Below, one piece after another: positions 30,791 to 39,039 of a stretch of 39,039 bases of DNA; position 1 is the first letter of the stretch; every line of letters starts with the position of its first letter. Source of the DNA: Gammaproteobacteria bacterium (GTDB lineage Bacteria > Pseudomonadota > Gammaproteobacteria > Steroidobacterales > Woeseiaceae); the NCBI GenBank assembly GCA_009937505.1, contig JAACFJ010000036.1, positions 1 through 39,039 on the forward strand, written 5' to 3'. Made by a program: the position numbers and the translations under genes. The notes beneath the pieces are model-generated. The model did not search any database. It was not told the origin of the DNA and worked only from the letters and a program-made list of their open reading frames with translations.

Positions 30791-31381
30791 ATGAATGAAG
30801 CAATAAGAATGCAGGTTTCGGCCTTCGTCGACGGAGAACTGCCGGATAACGAGGCAGATCTGCTGGTACGACGCCTGAGCCAGGATGCCGACCTGCGCCA
30901 GCAGGTTTCGGAATACCTGGCGATCGGCCGCGTCATGCGAGGTGAATACACCGTGCAGGGCGGCAATGCTCTGCGTGAGCGAGTCGCGGCGGAGCTCGAG
31001 GAGAGGCCGCTGCAGGAACCTGCGGATACAGTGGTTGCCAAACAGCCGTCGCGGTATGTTCGCCCGGTCGCGGGTGCTGCAATCGCCGCGACCGTCGCGC
31101 TTGCCGCAATTTTCGGCCTCGGCCAGGTTGCAGACGTTGACAACGCGATGCCGGAAACGGCTATCGTTGCCGACGAGACCGTGTCGGAAACGGTCCCGAC
31201 TATGAATGATGACGACCTGCACCAGTACCTAATTTTGCACGGCTATGATTCCAACAGTTTCTCGACACGTGTGACATCGCTGCAGATCCGGGCAGATGAA
31301 CTCTCCGGGGAGGCTGCCGCCGAGGACCCGGAGGCAGAAGATGAGGTTGAAGTGACCGAGCCGGTGACCAGTCAGCCCTGA
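30791..31381 (+). CDS. rseA: RseA/MucA-type anti-sigma-E factor
   Basis: 196 residues. The cytoplasmic N-terminal domain (IRMQVSAFVDGELPDNEADLLVRRL) binds the sigma factor; one membrane segment (about 91-111) and a periplasmic domain rich in Glu follow. In relatives, DegS and RseP cleave it under stress to free RpoE. The last residues (EVTEPVTSQP) do not end in the YXF-like signal, which is found on outer membrane proteins, not RseA. Stop overlaps rseB by 1 nt. Confidence 0.93.
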   Translation: MNEAIRMQVSAFVDGELPDNEADLLVRRLSQDADLRQQVSEYLAIGRVMRGEYTVQGGNALRERVAAELEERPLQEPADTVVAKQPSRYVRPVAGAAIAATVALAAIFGLGQVADVDNAMPETAIVADETVSETVPTMNDDDLHQYLILHGYDSNSFSTRVTSLQIRADELSGEAAAEDPEAEDEVEVTEPVTSQP

Positions 31382-32358
31382 TGCTCACTCATATGCACAC
31401 AAACAAAGCCGCAGCATGCCTGGTGTTCTGCGGCTTTTTCACTGCTTCGCAGGTTCTCGCCGACGCTGCGGCGACACCGCAGGACTGGATCGATCGCATG
31501 GGAAACGCGGTCCAGGCCACCAGTTACGAAGGCACGGTCGTCCGCGTGCGCGAGGGCAAAGTCGAAACTTTCAAAGTCGTGCACACGATGACGGACGGCA
31601 TCGTCCGGGAGAAGGTCATCATCCAGGACGGCAACGGACTCGAAATCATCCGCAACGGCAACGAGGTGCACTGCATTCTGCCGGACCGGGAGTCGGTGCT
31701 GGTCGAGGAGTGGAACAACCAGAGCACGCTGTTTTCGACGTTACCTTCGAGCGACATACGTTTCGGCAGCGAATACGACGTACTCATCAAGGACTTCGAA
31801 CGCGTCGCCGGCCGGAAGGCAGCGATGCTTGCAATCCTGCCGCATGATAATTACCGCTATGGATACCGCATCTGGCTCGATACGGAAACCGGGTTTCCGC
31901 TGCAGACCCAGTTGATCGGCGAAGACAACAATCCGCTCGAGCACGTCAAGTTCGCCGACATCAGTATTCAGGAGAACATCTTGGCCAGCACGCTGGCGCC
32001 GTCGTACAGCACGGACAACTGGAAGTGGTATACCGAACCCCGCCAGACGGTGAAGCACGAGGTCGAGAGCGACTGGATAGCCGACAAGGTCCCACCCGGA
32101 TTCCGCGTGGTGTCGACGCTGCAGAAAACTCTGCCGGATGCCGCCGATCCGCTGACCCACATCATCTACAGCGACGGGCTGGTGACTGTGTCGGTATTCG
32201 TAGCGCCGGTTACGGACGAGAAAAAGGCCGGTCGTTCCAGTGTCGGTGCTTCGAACTCCTACAGCACGGTCATCGATGATTACCGCGTGACGGTGGTTGG
32301 GCAGGTACCGCAGATCACCGTGGAACAGATCGCAAAATCGATGCGGCGCAGCCGCTAG
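31381..32358 (+). CDS. rseB: RseB/MucB, periplasmic regulator of sigma-E
   Basis: Periplasmic protein that binds RseA and shields it from DegS; lipid and LPS signals release it. 325 residues: a signal peptide (about 1-27, hydrophobic CLVFCGFFTASQVLA), then a LolA-like N-terminal domain (QDWIDRMGNAVQATSYEGTV) and a smaller C-terminal domain (PPGFRVVSTLQKTL, YSDGLVTVSVFV). Family order rpoE-rseA-rseB is intact. Confidence 0.95.
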   Translation: MLTHMHTNKAAACLVFCGFFTASQVLADAAATPQDWIDRMGNAVQATSYEGTVVRVREGKVETFKVVHTMTDGIVREKVIIQDGNGLEIIRNGNEVHCILPDRESVLVEEWNNQSTLFSTLPSSDIRFGSEYDVLIKDFERVAGRKAAMLAILPHDNYRYGYRIWLDTETGFPLQTQLIGEDNNPLEHVKFADISIQENILASTLAPSYSTDNWKWYTEPRQTVKHEVESDWIADKVPPGFRVVSTLQKTLPDAADPLTHIIYSDGLVTVSVFVAPVTDEKKAGRSSVGASNSYSTVIDDYRVTVVGQVPQITVEQIAKSMRRSR

Positions 32359-32380
32359 GCAAGTCGAGTCGTCGAGTCAT

Positions 32381-32394
32381 GACCCGGTTGGGTC
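32381..32394 (+). repeat. Small hairpin between rseB and rseC
   Basis: GACCC-GGTT-GGGTC, a perfect 5-bp stem in the 47-nt rseB-rseC gap, preceded by a GTCGA/GTCGAGTC tandem. No T run follows, so it is unlikely to be a full terminator. Confidence 0.3.
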
Positions 32395-32405
32395 GCTAAT
32401 TCGTC

Positions 32406-32858
32406 ATGAATAATCCACAGGGCACCATTGTCGCAATAGTCCGGGATGCCGGCGGCGCTCGTGCGATCGTCGAGGTCGAGGCCGCGGCCGTGTGCGCGCG
32501 CTGCGCTGCCGGGCGCGGTTGCGGAGCGGGAACCTTCTCGAGCCGGGCGGGCAACACGCGCCTGGAAGTGGCGCTCGGACCGGACCTCGAACTGGCCGAG
32601 GGCGATGCTGTGGGCATTGAAATGGCGCCGGGGAATGTCCTGCGGGCTGCGCTGATCGTCTACGGCCTGCCGTTGGCCGGTGCTGCATGCGGTGCGGCGC
32701 TTGCCTATCTGAATGCTCTTGGTGATGGCGGCGCGGCGGCGCTGGCGATCGCCGGGCTCTGCGCCGGTGCATTGATCAGCCGGCGCCGGCTCAGGGGCGA
32801 TGCCTGCCTTGCCCGCTTTACACCCGCCATCTCACGTTGCGTCGCGCCGGACCTGTGA
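32406..32858 (+). CDS. rseC: RseC/MucC-family membrane protein
   Basis: 150 residues. An N-terminal domain with the Cys cluster CARCAAGRGCG (about 30-40) precedes two membrane segments (about 79-98 and 106-125). In E. coli RseC affects SoxR reduction and modestly sigma-E. It fills the fourth position of the operon; mucD (degP), often next, is not here. Overlaps the next gene by 4 nt (GTGA). Confidence 0.9.
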   Translation: MNNPQGTIVAIVRDAGGARAIVEVEAAAVCARCAAGRGCGAGTFSSRAGNTRLEVALGPDLELAEGDAVGIEMAPGNVLRAALIVYGLPLAGAACGAALAYLNALGDGGAAALAIAGLCAGALISRRRLRGDACLARFTPAISRCVAPDL

Positions 32859-33115
32859 CCCCGACCCTGTACGTGTACAGTCGCCGCGGCTGCCATCTCT
32901 GCGATGTTCTCGTCGAGGCATTGCTGCCGCTCGTGCGCGGCCGACTCGTGGTCGAGGTGCGCGACATCGACAGCCGGGACGACTGGAGAGAACGATATGA
33001 CGTGCAGGTCCCGGTCGTGGAGTTCGACGGCGAGGTCGTCTGCCGGTACCGGCTGGACCGGCCGTCCATCGAAGCCCTGCTGGCGAAACTGGGCGGTACA
33101 GGCGACGGGCAATAA
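32855..33115 (+). CDS. Glutaredoxin-like protein (DUF836 type)
   Basis: 86 residues with a thioredoxin fold. The redox motif CHLC is in [28 protein letters not shown] carries the cis-Pro. GTG 32855 (overlapping rseC) is preferred over TTG 32837 because [12 protein letters not shown] starts like the family. Possibly a thiol reductase partner for envelope or cytosolic proteins; the target is not known. Confidence 0.87.
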   Translation: MTPTLYVYSRRGCHLCDVLVEALLPLVRGRLVVEVRDIDSRDDWRERYDVQVPVVEFDGEVVCRYRLDRPSIEALLAKLGGTGDGQ

Positions 33116-33133
33116 TACGGGCCCATCAACCGG

Positions 33134-33156
33134 AAACCGGTATACTTCGCCGGTTT
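33134..33156 (+). promoter_or_regulatory. Dyad with a central TATACT upstream of lepA
   Basis: AAACCGG-TATACTTCG-CCGGTTT: a perfect 7-bp inverted repeat whose 9-nt centre holds a -10-like TATACT (33141-33146), 37 nt before the lepA ATG. It could be an operator over a promoter or a hairpin in the leader. No -35 match found. Confidence 0.4.
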
Positions 33157-33183
33157 ACGTGGCGGCCACGAAGCCAGCAATTC

Positions 33184-34974
33184 ATGGATCAGATTCGAAA
33201 TTTCTCAATAATCGCCCATATCGATCACGGCAAGTCGACGCTTGCGGACCGGTTTATCCAATTCTGTGGCGGGCTTGAGGAACGCGAGATGGCCGAACAG
33301 GTGCTCGACTCGATGGATCTCGAGCGGGAACGGGGCATCACTATCAAGGCCCAGAGCGTCTCGCTCGACTACACGGCTGCCGACGGCAAGATCTACCAGC
33401 TGAATTTCATCGATACACCCGGGCACGTGGATTTCTCCTACGAGGTTTCCCGGTCACTCGCGGCATGCGAGGGCGCGCTGCTCGTCGTTGACGCTGCGCA
33501 GGGCGTCGAGGCGCAGAGCGTTGCCAACTGCGTGACCGCCATCGACCAGGGACTCGAGGTACTGCCGGTACTCAACAAGATCGACCTGCCAGCGGCCGAA
33601 CCCGATCGCGTCATGGCGGAGATCGAGGACATCATCGGCATCGATGCGCAGGATTCGGTCCGGACGAGCGCCAAGACCGGCGAAGGTGTCGCCGAGTTGC
33701 TCGAGGCAATCGTGCAGCGGGTACCTCCGCCTCAGGGTAATCCGGAGGCACCGCTGCAGGCACTGATCATCGATTCCTGGTTCGACAATTATGTCGGCGT
33801 CGTCTCGCTCGTGCGCGTGATGAACGGCACCCTGCCCAAGGGTGGCAAGATAACGGTGATGTCGACGGGTGCATCCTACAATGCTGATCGCGTCGGCAGC
33901 TTCACTCCCAAGATGAAAGACAAGGATGCACTCCGCACCGGGGAAGTGGGTTTCGTTATCGCCGGCATCAAGGATATCTTCGGTGCGCCGGTCGGCGATA
34001 CGCTGACGATGATGCGAAACCCGTGCGACGAGCCATTGCCGGGATTCAAGCAGGTTCAGCCACGCGTATTTGCGGGGCTGTTTCCGATACAGTCGGACGA
34101 CTATGAAAATTTTCGCGAAGCGCTGCACAAACTCCGGCTCAATGACGCCGCACTGCATTTCGAGCCTGAAACTTCGGCAGCACTGGGTTTCGGGTTTCGC
34201 TGCGGATTTCTCGGAATGCTGCATATGGAGATCGTCCAGGAACGGCTCGAGCGTGAGTACAACCTGGAACTGATTACCACAGCGCCGACCGTGGTATTTG
34301 AAGTTGTCGATACGTCGAACAACGTGACCATGGTCGACAACCCGTCCAGGCTCCCGCCGCAGAACGAAATCGAGGAACTGCGCGAGCCTATAATCACGGC
34401 GAACATCCTGGTTCCCGACGAGCATGTCGGCTCGGTCATCAAACTGTGTGTCGAGAAGCGCGGCGTGCAAAAGCACATCCGCTATCTCGGCAGCCAGGTC
34501 TCCATCGAATACGAGATGCCGCTCGCCGAGGTGGTAATGGATTTCTTCGATCGGCTGAAGTCGGTAAGCCGGGGATATGCGTCTTTCGATTATCATTTCG
34601 AACGATTCGAGGCGGCGCAGCTCGCGCGGCTCGACATCCTGATCAACAAGGAGCGTGTCGATGCGTTATCGATTATCGTACATCGCGACAAGGCGACCGT
34701 TCGGGGCCGAGAGCTCGTCGAAAAAATGCGGGAACTTATTCCGCGGCAGATGTTCGACGTTGCTATTCAGGCCGCGGTGGGCAGCCAGGTCATTGCGCGC
34801 AGCAACGTCAAGGCGCTGCGCAAGAACGTGACGGCGAAATGCTACGGCGGCGACGTATCGCGAAAACGCAAGTTGCTGGAGAAGCAAAAGGCCGGTAAAA
34901 GACGTATGAAGCAACTGGGCTCGGTCGAGATACCCCAGGAAGCGTTTCTTGCCGTTCTGAAAGTAGAAAAGTAA
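33184..34974 (+). CDS. lepA: Elongation factor 4 (LepA), back-translocating GTPase
   Basis: Translational GTPase that binds stalled or mistranslocated ribosomes. 596 residues (E. coli 599). G1 [10 protein letters not shown]2 [10 protein letters not shown]3 [13 protein letters not shown]4 [10 protein letters not shown] and SAKTGEGV are intact. EF-G-like domains follow, and the LepA-specific C-terminus carries [26 protein letters not shown] (positions about 550-575) and PQEAFLAVL. Head of lepA-lepB-rnc-era-recO-pdxJ, the normal order. No clear Shine-Dalgarno in front of ATG 33184. Confidence 0.98.
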   Translation: MDQIRNFSIIAHIDHGKSTLADRFIQFCGGLEEREMAEQVLDSMDLERERGITIKAQSVSLDYTAADGKIYQLNFIDTPGHVDFSYEVSRSLAACEGALLVVDAAQGVEAQSVANCVTAIDQGLEVLPVLNKIDLPAAEPDRVMAEIEDIIGIDAQDSVRTSAKTGEGVAELLEAIVQRVPPPQGNPEAPLQALIIDSWFDNYVGVVSLVRVMNGTLPKGGKITVMSTGASYNADRVGSFTPKMKDKDALRTGEVGFVIAGIKDIFGAPVGDTLTMMRNPCDEPLPGFKQVQPRVFAGLFPIQSDDYENFREALHKLRLNDAALHFEPETSAALGFGFRCGFLGMLHMEIVQERLEREYNLELITTAPTVVFEVVDTSNNVTMVDNPSRLPPQNEIEELREPIITANILVPDEHVGSVIKLCVEKRGVQKHIRYLGSQVSIEYEMPLAEVVMDFFDRLKSVSRGYASFDYHFERFEAAQLARLDILINKERVDALSIIVHRDKATVRGRELVEKMRELIPRQMFDVAIQAAVGSQVIARSNVKALRKNVTAKCYGGDVSRKRKLLEKQKAGKRRMKQLGSVEIPQEAFLAVLKVEK

Positions 34975-34986
34975 TCCGAGGTTCCA

Positions 34987-35742
34987 TTGAGCATTAACCT
35001 GGCATTGATTCTGACGCTGTTGACGGCACTTACCGGCATCGTCTACCTGCTCGACGTTTTCGTCTGGCACGACTCGAAGCGCGGTAGCGAGGAGCCGCGA
35101 GGCGGCCGGCAGACGCTGGTCGAATACTCGCGCTCTTTTTTCCCAGTGCTGCTTATTGTGCTCGTAATACGATCGTTCGTGTTCGAGCCTTTTCGCATTC
35201 CTTCGGGTTCGATGATGCCGACCCTGCTGCAGGGCGATTTTATTTTCGTGAAGAAGTTTTCCTATGGCTTGCGTTTGCCGGTCACGGAAACCAAGCTCCT
35301 CGAGACCGGTTCGCCCGAGCGCGGCGACGTTGTCGTATTTCGGTTGCCACAGGACCCGAGTATCAATTACATCAAGCGAGTGGTTGGACTCCCCGGTGAT
35401 ACCGTGGTCTATGAAGAGCACCGCCTTACGATCAATGGCGAGCTGATAGAACTCGAAAGAAGCCCGGACGCAATGCCCAGCGAGCCCGTGTATATTGAAT
35501 ATCTCGACGGCCGCAGGCACGAGATCCTGATAACGAACTCCTATTCTGTACGCGACGACGTTTACACGGTGCCTGAGGGCCACTACTTCGTCATGGGAGA
35601 CAACCGCGATAACAGCAAGGACAGCCGTTTCATCGAGGCAATTCCGGAGTCACATCTCGTCGGCGAAGCAGTCCGCGTCTGGATGCACATGGATGGCCTG
35701 AGCTGGCCTCGCTGGGACCGAATCGGCACGAAGATTCAATAA
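34987..35742 (+). CDS. lepB: Signal peptidase I
   Basis: Inner-membrane serine protease that removes signal peptides. 251 residues (E. coli 324, shorter in the periplasmic domain). Two membrane segments (about 4-25 and 50-65); the catalytic Ser75 in IPSGSMMPTL; the Lys general base at residue 130 in YIKRVVGLPGD; and GHYFVMGDNRDNSKDSR. TTG start 12 nt after lepA. Confidence 0.97.
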   Translation: MSINLALILTLLTALTGIVYLLDVFVWHDSKRGSEEPRGGRQTLVEYSRSFFPVLLIVLVIRSFVFEPFRIPSGSMMPTLLQGDFIFVKKFSYGLRLPVTETKLLETGSPERGDVVVFRLPQDPSINYIKRVVGLPGDTVVYEEHRLTINGELIELERSPDAMPSEPVYIEYLDGRRHEILITNSYSVRDDVYTVPEGHYFVMGDNRDNSKDSRFIEAIPESHLVGEAVRVWMHMDGLSWPRWDRIGTKIQ

Positions 35743-35772
35743 TGTGGTGCCAGTCACTGATTTGGCCGCTAG

Positions 35773-35814
35773 AATCGCGCTAGCCTTATGTAAATCGCGC
35801 TAATGCGGCGCGAT
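35773..35814 (+). promoter_or_regulatory. Array of ATCGCGC half-sites upstream of the DUF4845 gene
   Basis: AATCGCGCTA occurs at 35773-35782 and again at 35793-35802, exactly 20 bp apart, and the second copy also pairs with an inverted GCGCGAT (35808-35814). GCTAG/CTAGC arms flank the first copy. This looks like regulator binding sites on one face of the helix; a -35/-10 pair (TTGGCC 35763-35768, TTATGT 35786-35791) is weak. Confidence 0.4.
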
Positions 35815-35849
35815 GTAGTTGCTTGAGCAGAAATCGCGGAGTTTTGGTG

Positions 35850-36275
35850 ATGTGCGCCAGTTCACACATTCAGGGTAGTAAGGTCTTCCGGCCGGCCGGC
35901 GGCCGATCGGCATTGCGACGCGAGGGCGGCATGACGACCGTTGGCCTGATAATCCTCGTCGCGTTCGTCGGTCTTTTCGCATTCGCCGGACTTCGGCTGA
36001 CGCCCGTCTACCTCAATTACATGAAAGTCCTGGGCGTGATCAATGGCGTACAGGAGGAATTCGACGGCGCCAATGCATCGCGCGCCGCGATTCGCAGTTC
36101 CATATCTCGTCGTTTTGACGTCGAAAGCGTGGGCGAAATTACGGCACGCGAGATAACCGTGACCTCAGTGGACGGTGGCTTCGAGGTTCGCGCGCAGTAC
36201 CCCCACGTGGCGCCGTTCATCGCTAACGTCTCATTCTACGTCGAGTTTGACAAAGCGGTGCTGGTGCGGCGATAA
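35850..36275 (+). CDS. DUF4845-family membrane protein
   Basis: 141 residues from ATG 35850 (GGAG 8 nt upstream). After a basic tail (RSALRREGG), MTTVGLIILVAFVGLFAFAGLRLTPVYLNYMKV contains the membrane segment and the motif of the DUF4845 family, which normally lies between lepB and rnc. The segment resembles the start of type IV pilin-like N-termini. Function unknown. TTG 35823 is an alternative start. Confidence 0.8.
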   Translation: MCASSHIQGSKVFRPAGGRSALRREGGMTTVGLIILVAFVGLFAFAGLRLTPVYLNYMKVLGVINGVQEEFDGANASRAAIRSSISRRFDVESVGEITAREITVTSVDGGFEVRAQYPHVAPFIANVSFYVEFDKAVLVRR

Positions 36276-36343
36276 CAACAAGCCGTTGAGTACGGCAGGA
36301 GACGTTGCGTCACGAGGTGGCGCGACGATGCAGAGCGATCATT

Positions 36344-37030
36344 TTGGACAATGCCGAACGCTGGCTGAGCGAAACCCTGGGTTACAGTTTCAGTGACGTC
36401 GCCCTGCTGCGGCAGGCGCTGACGCACAGGAGTGCGCCCGGCCGCAGCAACGAACGCCTGGAGTTTCTCGGCGACGCGGTACTCGACATTGTGGTTTCCG
36501 AGGCACTGTTCCATTCGTTACCCGACGCGCCCGAGGGCGACCTGAGCCGTTTGCGTGCATCGCTCGTGCGCGACACGTCTCTGGCCGATATCGCGGCGGG
36601 TCTCGGGCTTGGCGAGCACCTGATCCTCGGCAGCGGCGAACGCAAGACAGGCGGGCACAGGCGCCAGTCGATACTCGCGGATGGGCTGGAAGCGCTGTTT
36701 GGTGCCGTGTATCTCGACAGCGATTTCGAAACGGCGGCAGATCTGATTCGGCGCGTTCTCGGGGAGAAACTCGAAGACCTTCCGCATGCTGATGAACTAC
36801 GCGATCCCAAGACTCGGCTGCAGGAATGGCTGCAGGCCAGAGGCGCGGCGCCGCCGGATTACGAGCTTGTCAACGTGACCGGTAAGGCTCACCAACAGCG
36901 CTTCGAAGTGCGCTGCCTCGTGCCGGAGCAGGATCCGACCACGGGCGAAGGCCATTCTCGGCGCAGCGCCGAGCAGCAATCCGCCCGGCGCATGCTGGAG
37001 CGGCTGACGGAAGATGACAGGCATGGCTGA
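36344..37030 (+). CDS. rnc: Ribonuclease III
   Basis: Cleaves double-stranded RNA, processes rRNA and some mRNAs. From TTG 36344 (MDNAERWLSETLGYSF) 228 residues, as in E. coli (226). TTG 36305 would add 13 residues. The catalytic block NERLEFLGDAVLDIVV, HRRQSILADGLEALFGAVYLDS, then DPKTRLQEWLQ and the C-terminal double-strand RNA-binding domain with HSRRSAEQQSARRMLERL. Stop overlaps era. Confidence 0.96.
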   Translation: MDNAERWLSETLGYSFSDVALLRQALTHRSAPGRSNERLEFLGDAVLDIVVSEALFHSLPDAPEGDLSRLRASLVRDTSLADIAAGLGLGEHLILGSGERKTGGHRRQSILADGLEALFGAVYLDSDFETAADLIRRVLGEKLEDLPHADELRDPKTRLQEWLQARGAAPPDYELVNVTGKAHQQRFEVRCLVPEQDPTTGEGHSRRSAEQQSARRMLERLTEDDRHG

Positions 37031-37922
37031 CGAAACGTTTCGTTGCGGCTTCGTTGCAGTCGTAGGCAGGCCGAATGTCGGCAAGTCGACGTTTGTAAAC
37101 GCGGTCATGGGCAGGAAGGTGAGTATCGTCACTTCGAAGCCACAGACGACCCGGCACAGGATTCTTGCCGTGCAGACGGGAGACAACGAGCAGATTGTAT
37201 TTGTCGACACACCGGGCCTTCACCGCAATGCCGGCCGCGCGATGAACCGGCTCATGAACCGGGCCGCGATAAGTGCTCTTGCCGATGCAGATCTCGCGTT
37301 GTTCGTCGTCGAGGCGGCACGCTGGACCGAGGAAGACGAGGACGTTCTCGAACGCATCAAGTCGTCGCAGGTCCCGTGTATCGCATTGCTCAACAAGATC
37401 GATGCGGTACATCCGAAGCAACGCCTGCTTGCGGCGATCGACGCGATGTCGAGGCGCCATGACTTCATCGAAATCATCCCGGTATCGGCGCGCAAGCGGG
37501 ACAACCTGGACGTCGTTACAGCCAGTATTCGAGGTCGCCTGCCGGAGTCGCCACCGCTGTTCCCGGCCGATATGCAGACCGATCGCAGCCCGGAATTTCA
37601 CGCAGCAGAGGTAATACGCGAACGTCTCACGGTGCATTTGCGCGAAGAATTGCCTTACGGCCTTACCGTCCAGGTCGAGCAGTACTCGCAAGACCGCGAT
37701 CGGCTGACCATACATGCGGTCATCTGGGTGGAACGCGATAGCCAGAAAGGCATCGTCGTCGGCAAGGGCGGTCAGATGCTCAAAAAGATCGGCCAGGAAG
37801 CTCGCCTCGCGCTGGTGAAGCAACTGCACCAGCCCGTCCACCTCGAATTGTGGGTCAAGGTCAAGGACAACTGGGCGGACAGCGAACAGGATCTCATGAA
37901 CCTCGGCTACGAATCACCGTGA
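37023..37922 (+). CDS. era: GTPase Era
   Basis: Ribosome assembly GTPase that binds 16S rRNA. 299 residues from ATG 37023, where MADETFRCGFVAVVGRPNVGKS aligns with E. coli; ATG 37014 is an alternative. G1 GRPNVGKST, G3 DTPG, G4 NKID are intact. The C-terminal KH domain carries GIVVGKGGQMLKKIGQEAR and HLELWVKVKDNWADSE. Overlaps rnc, as usual. Confidence 0.98.
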   Translation: MADETFRCGFVAVVGRPNVGKSTFVNAVMGRKVSIVTSKPQTTRHRILAVQTGDNEQIVFVDTPGLHRNAGRAMNRLMNRAAISALADADLALFVVEAARWTEEDEDVLERIKSSQVPCIALLNKIDAVHPKQRLLAAIDAMSRRHDFIEIIPVSARKRDNLDVVTASIRGRLPESPPLFPADMQTDRSPEFHAAEVIRERLTVHLREELPYGLTVQVEQYSQDRDRLTIHAVIWVERDSQKGIVVGKGGQMLKKIGQEARLALVKQLHQPVHLELWVKVKDNWADSEQDLMNLGYESP

Positions 37923-37926
37923 AGCA

Positions 37927-38673
37927 ATGACAGCAACGCGTCGAGTTCAGCAGCAGCTCGCCTACATACTGCATCACCGGCCGTTCCGTGACACCAGCCA
38001 GCTGCTTGACGTGATCAGCCGCGAGCACGGCAAGGTCACGCTCGTCGCACGTGGAAGCCGCTCGGCGAAATCGAAGCTCCGCGGCATACTGCGGCCGTTC
38101 CAGCCGCTGCGCCTCTCATGGTTCGCGCGATCCGACCTCGGTACGCTGACCGGGGCGGAGACAGACTCGGCACCGTTGTCACTCGGCGGGGATGCGCTTA
38201 TTTCAGCGTACTACGTCAATGAGCTGGTACTTAGCTTCCTGCACCGTCACGATCCACAGCCGGAGATCTTCGACGCTTACGCGCAAACCCTGTCGGCACT
38301 CGCGGGCAGTGAAGAACTTGCCGCCAATCTGCGCGTTTTCGAAATGGAGTTGCTGAGGCTGCTCGGCTACGCACTGAATCTGGAATATGACGCAAACGTG
38401 CACGAGCCCATCGATGAGCAACGACATTACGAATACAGGGTCGAGCAGGGTCCTGTGGGCGTGACGCGCAGCGAGGGTCCCATGGTCTTCCAGGGAGCAC
38501 GTTTGCGCGGCATTGCGGGCGCAGCGTTCGATGATCCGGCGGTACTGCGTGATGCAGGACGCTTGTTGCGCGAAGTGATACGGCATCACCTCGACGGCAG
38601 GGAGCTGAAGAGCCGCAAGGTGCTGCTGGATCTGCATCGCGCTAGAATGCCGAAAAACAGTCCAGCGGAATGA
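37927..38673 (+). CDS. recO: DNA repair protein RecO
   Basis: Helps load RecA on SSB-coated DNA with RecR. 248 residues. N-terminal OB fold (AYILHHRPFRDTSQLLDVISREHGKVTLVARGSR), then a helical C-terminal part (NELVLSFLHRHDPQPEIFDAY, LLRLLGYALNL). It follows era by 4 nt, and REDLLR-like LLREVIRHHLDGRELKSRKVL ends the protein. RecO is the loading partner of RecJ in the RecFOR pathway, which matters as recJ in this window lacks the DHH motif. Confidence 0.95.
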   Translation: MTATRRVQQQLAYILHHRPFRDTSQLLDVISREHGKVTLVARGSRSAKSKLRGILRPFQPLRLSWFARSDLGTLTGAETDSAPLSLGGDALISAYYVNELVLSFLHRHDPQPEIFDAYAQTLSALAGSEELAANLRVFEMELLRLLGYALNLEYDANVHEPIDEQRHYEYRVEQGPVGVTRSEGPMVFQGARLRGIAGAAFDDPAVLRDAGRLLREVIRHHLDGRELKSRKVLLDLHRARMPKNSPAE

Positions 38674-38679
38674 GGCCGA

Positions 38680-39039
38680 ATGCCGGATACCAGACCCATA
38701 CATCTAGGCGTGAATATCGATCACGTCGCGACGCTGAGGCAGGCGCGCGGAACTCCGTACCCGCGGCCAGCCGATGCGGTGGTGATTGCCGAGGGTGCGG
38801 GAGCAGACAGCATCACCGTGCATCTGCGTGAGGATCGCCGCCATATCCAGGATGCCGACCTGGCCGAGATTGCGACGGTGATGCAAACTCACATGAACCT
38901 GGAACTCGCGGTCACGGACGAAATGCTCGATATCGCGTGTGAGTTTGCGCCGAGCGATTGCTGCCTCGTACCCGAGCGACGCGAGGAACTGACCACGGAA
39001 GGTGGTCTGGACGTGGCCGGCCAGGCGGATCGCGTGCAG
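38680..39039 (+). CDS. pdxJ: Pyridoxine 5'-phosphate synthase (3' end outside window)
   Basis: Makes pyridoxine 5'-phosphate from 1-deoxy-D-xylulose-5-phosphate and aminoacetone-phosphate. Only the first 120 codons are inside. The start ATG 38680 gives [25 protein letters not shown] with NIDHVATLR and [11 protein letters not shown], and the later [18 protein letters not shown], all typical. Follows recO after 6 nt. Confidence 0.97.
   Translation, partial: MPDTRPIHLGVNIDHVATLRQARGTPYPRPADAVVIAEGAGADSITVHLREDRRHIQDADLAEIATVMQTHMNLELAVTDEMLDIACEFAPSDCCLVPERREELTTEGGLDVAGQADRVQ

Overview
The window is a gene-dense, GC-rich (roughly 60 percent or more, judged by eye) stretch of a bacterial chromosome. 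Almost every protein is a clear relative of a gammaproteobacterial housekeeping protein. Gene order is also gammaproteobacterial: lpxD-lpxA-lpxB-rnhB-dnaE-accA-tilS, pyrG-kdsA-eno-ftsB-truD, surE-pcm-yqaA-nlpD-rpoS, recJ-prfB-lysS, sdhCDAB-sdhE, and rpoE-rseABC-lepA-lepB-rnc-era-recO-pdxJ. An RpfE-type gene directly before recJ-prfB-lysS recalls Xanthomonadales, and a DUF1674/SDHAF4 gene heads the sdh operon. I infer an uncultured or little-studied gammaproteobacterium near the Xanthomonadales/Steroidobacterales/Chromatiales side of the class, but cannot name it.

Layout. 1-8884: lipid A synthesis (3' half of lpxD, lpxA, lpxB), rnhB, dnaE, accA and tilS, tightly packed on the + strand. 9051-14189: pyrG, kdsA, eno, ftsB, truD. 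14186-14482: a 0.3 kb convergent gap filled with REP-like and hairpin repeats, followed by smr on the - strand. 15104-18853: surE, pcm, yqaA, nlpD and rpoS (stationary-phase and envelope functions). 18855-24576: a small Mth938-like gene (-), then rpfE-like, recJ, prfB (with the programmed +1 frameshift) and lysS. 24612-24919: another copy of the hairpin repeat and a 69-residue membrane protein gene (-). 25079-30001: ygfZ (-) diverging from an SDHAF4-like gene and sdhCDABE-ygfX, i.e. complex II with two assembly factors and an Fe-S/folate-linked protein. 30111-33115: the envelope-stress sigma factor operon with a sigma-E-type promoter in front. 33184-39039: lepA, lepB, DUF4845, rnc, era, recO, and the start of pdxJ.

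No CRISPR array, phage, tRNA, rRNA or transposase was seen. The window looks like ordinary core genome with a few real oddities. (a) dnaE has lost about 41 nt at the invariant RPGP motif, which breaks its frame. (b) recJ has lost about 48 nt in frame, removing the DHH motif that names its superfamily. (c) A dispersed 69-bp hairpin repeat sits only between convergent genes, and its outer stem shows a compensatory base-pair change between copies. (d) KdsA has the metal-dependent (class II) ligand set with exact spacing. (e) LpxA carries the Met acyl-chain ruler typical of C10-selective enzymes. (f) Several usual neighbours (fabZ, ispD, ispF, nadB, mucD) are missing from their normal slots. I did not find a convincing new defence or mobile system.
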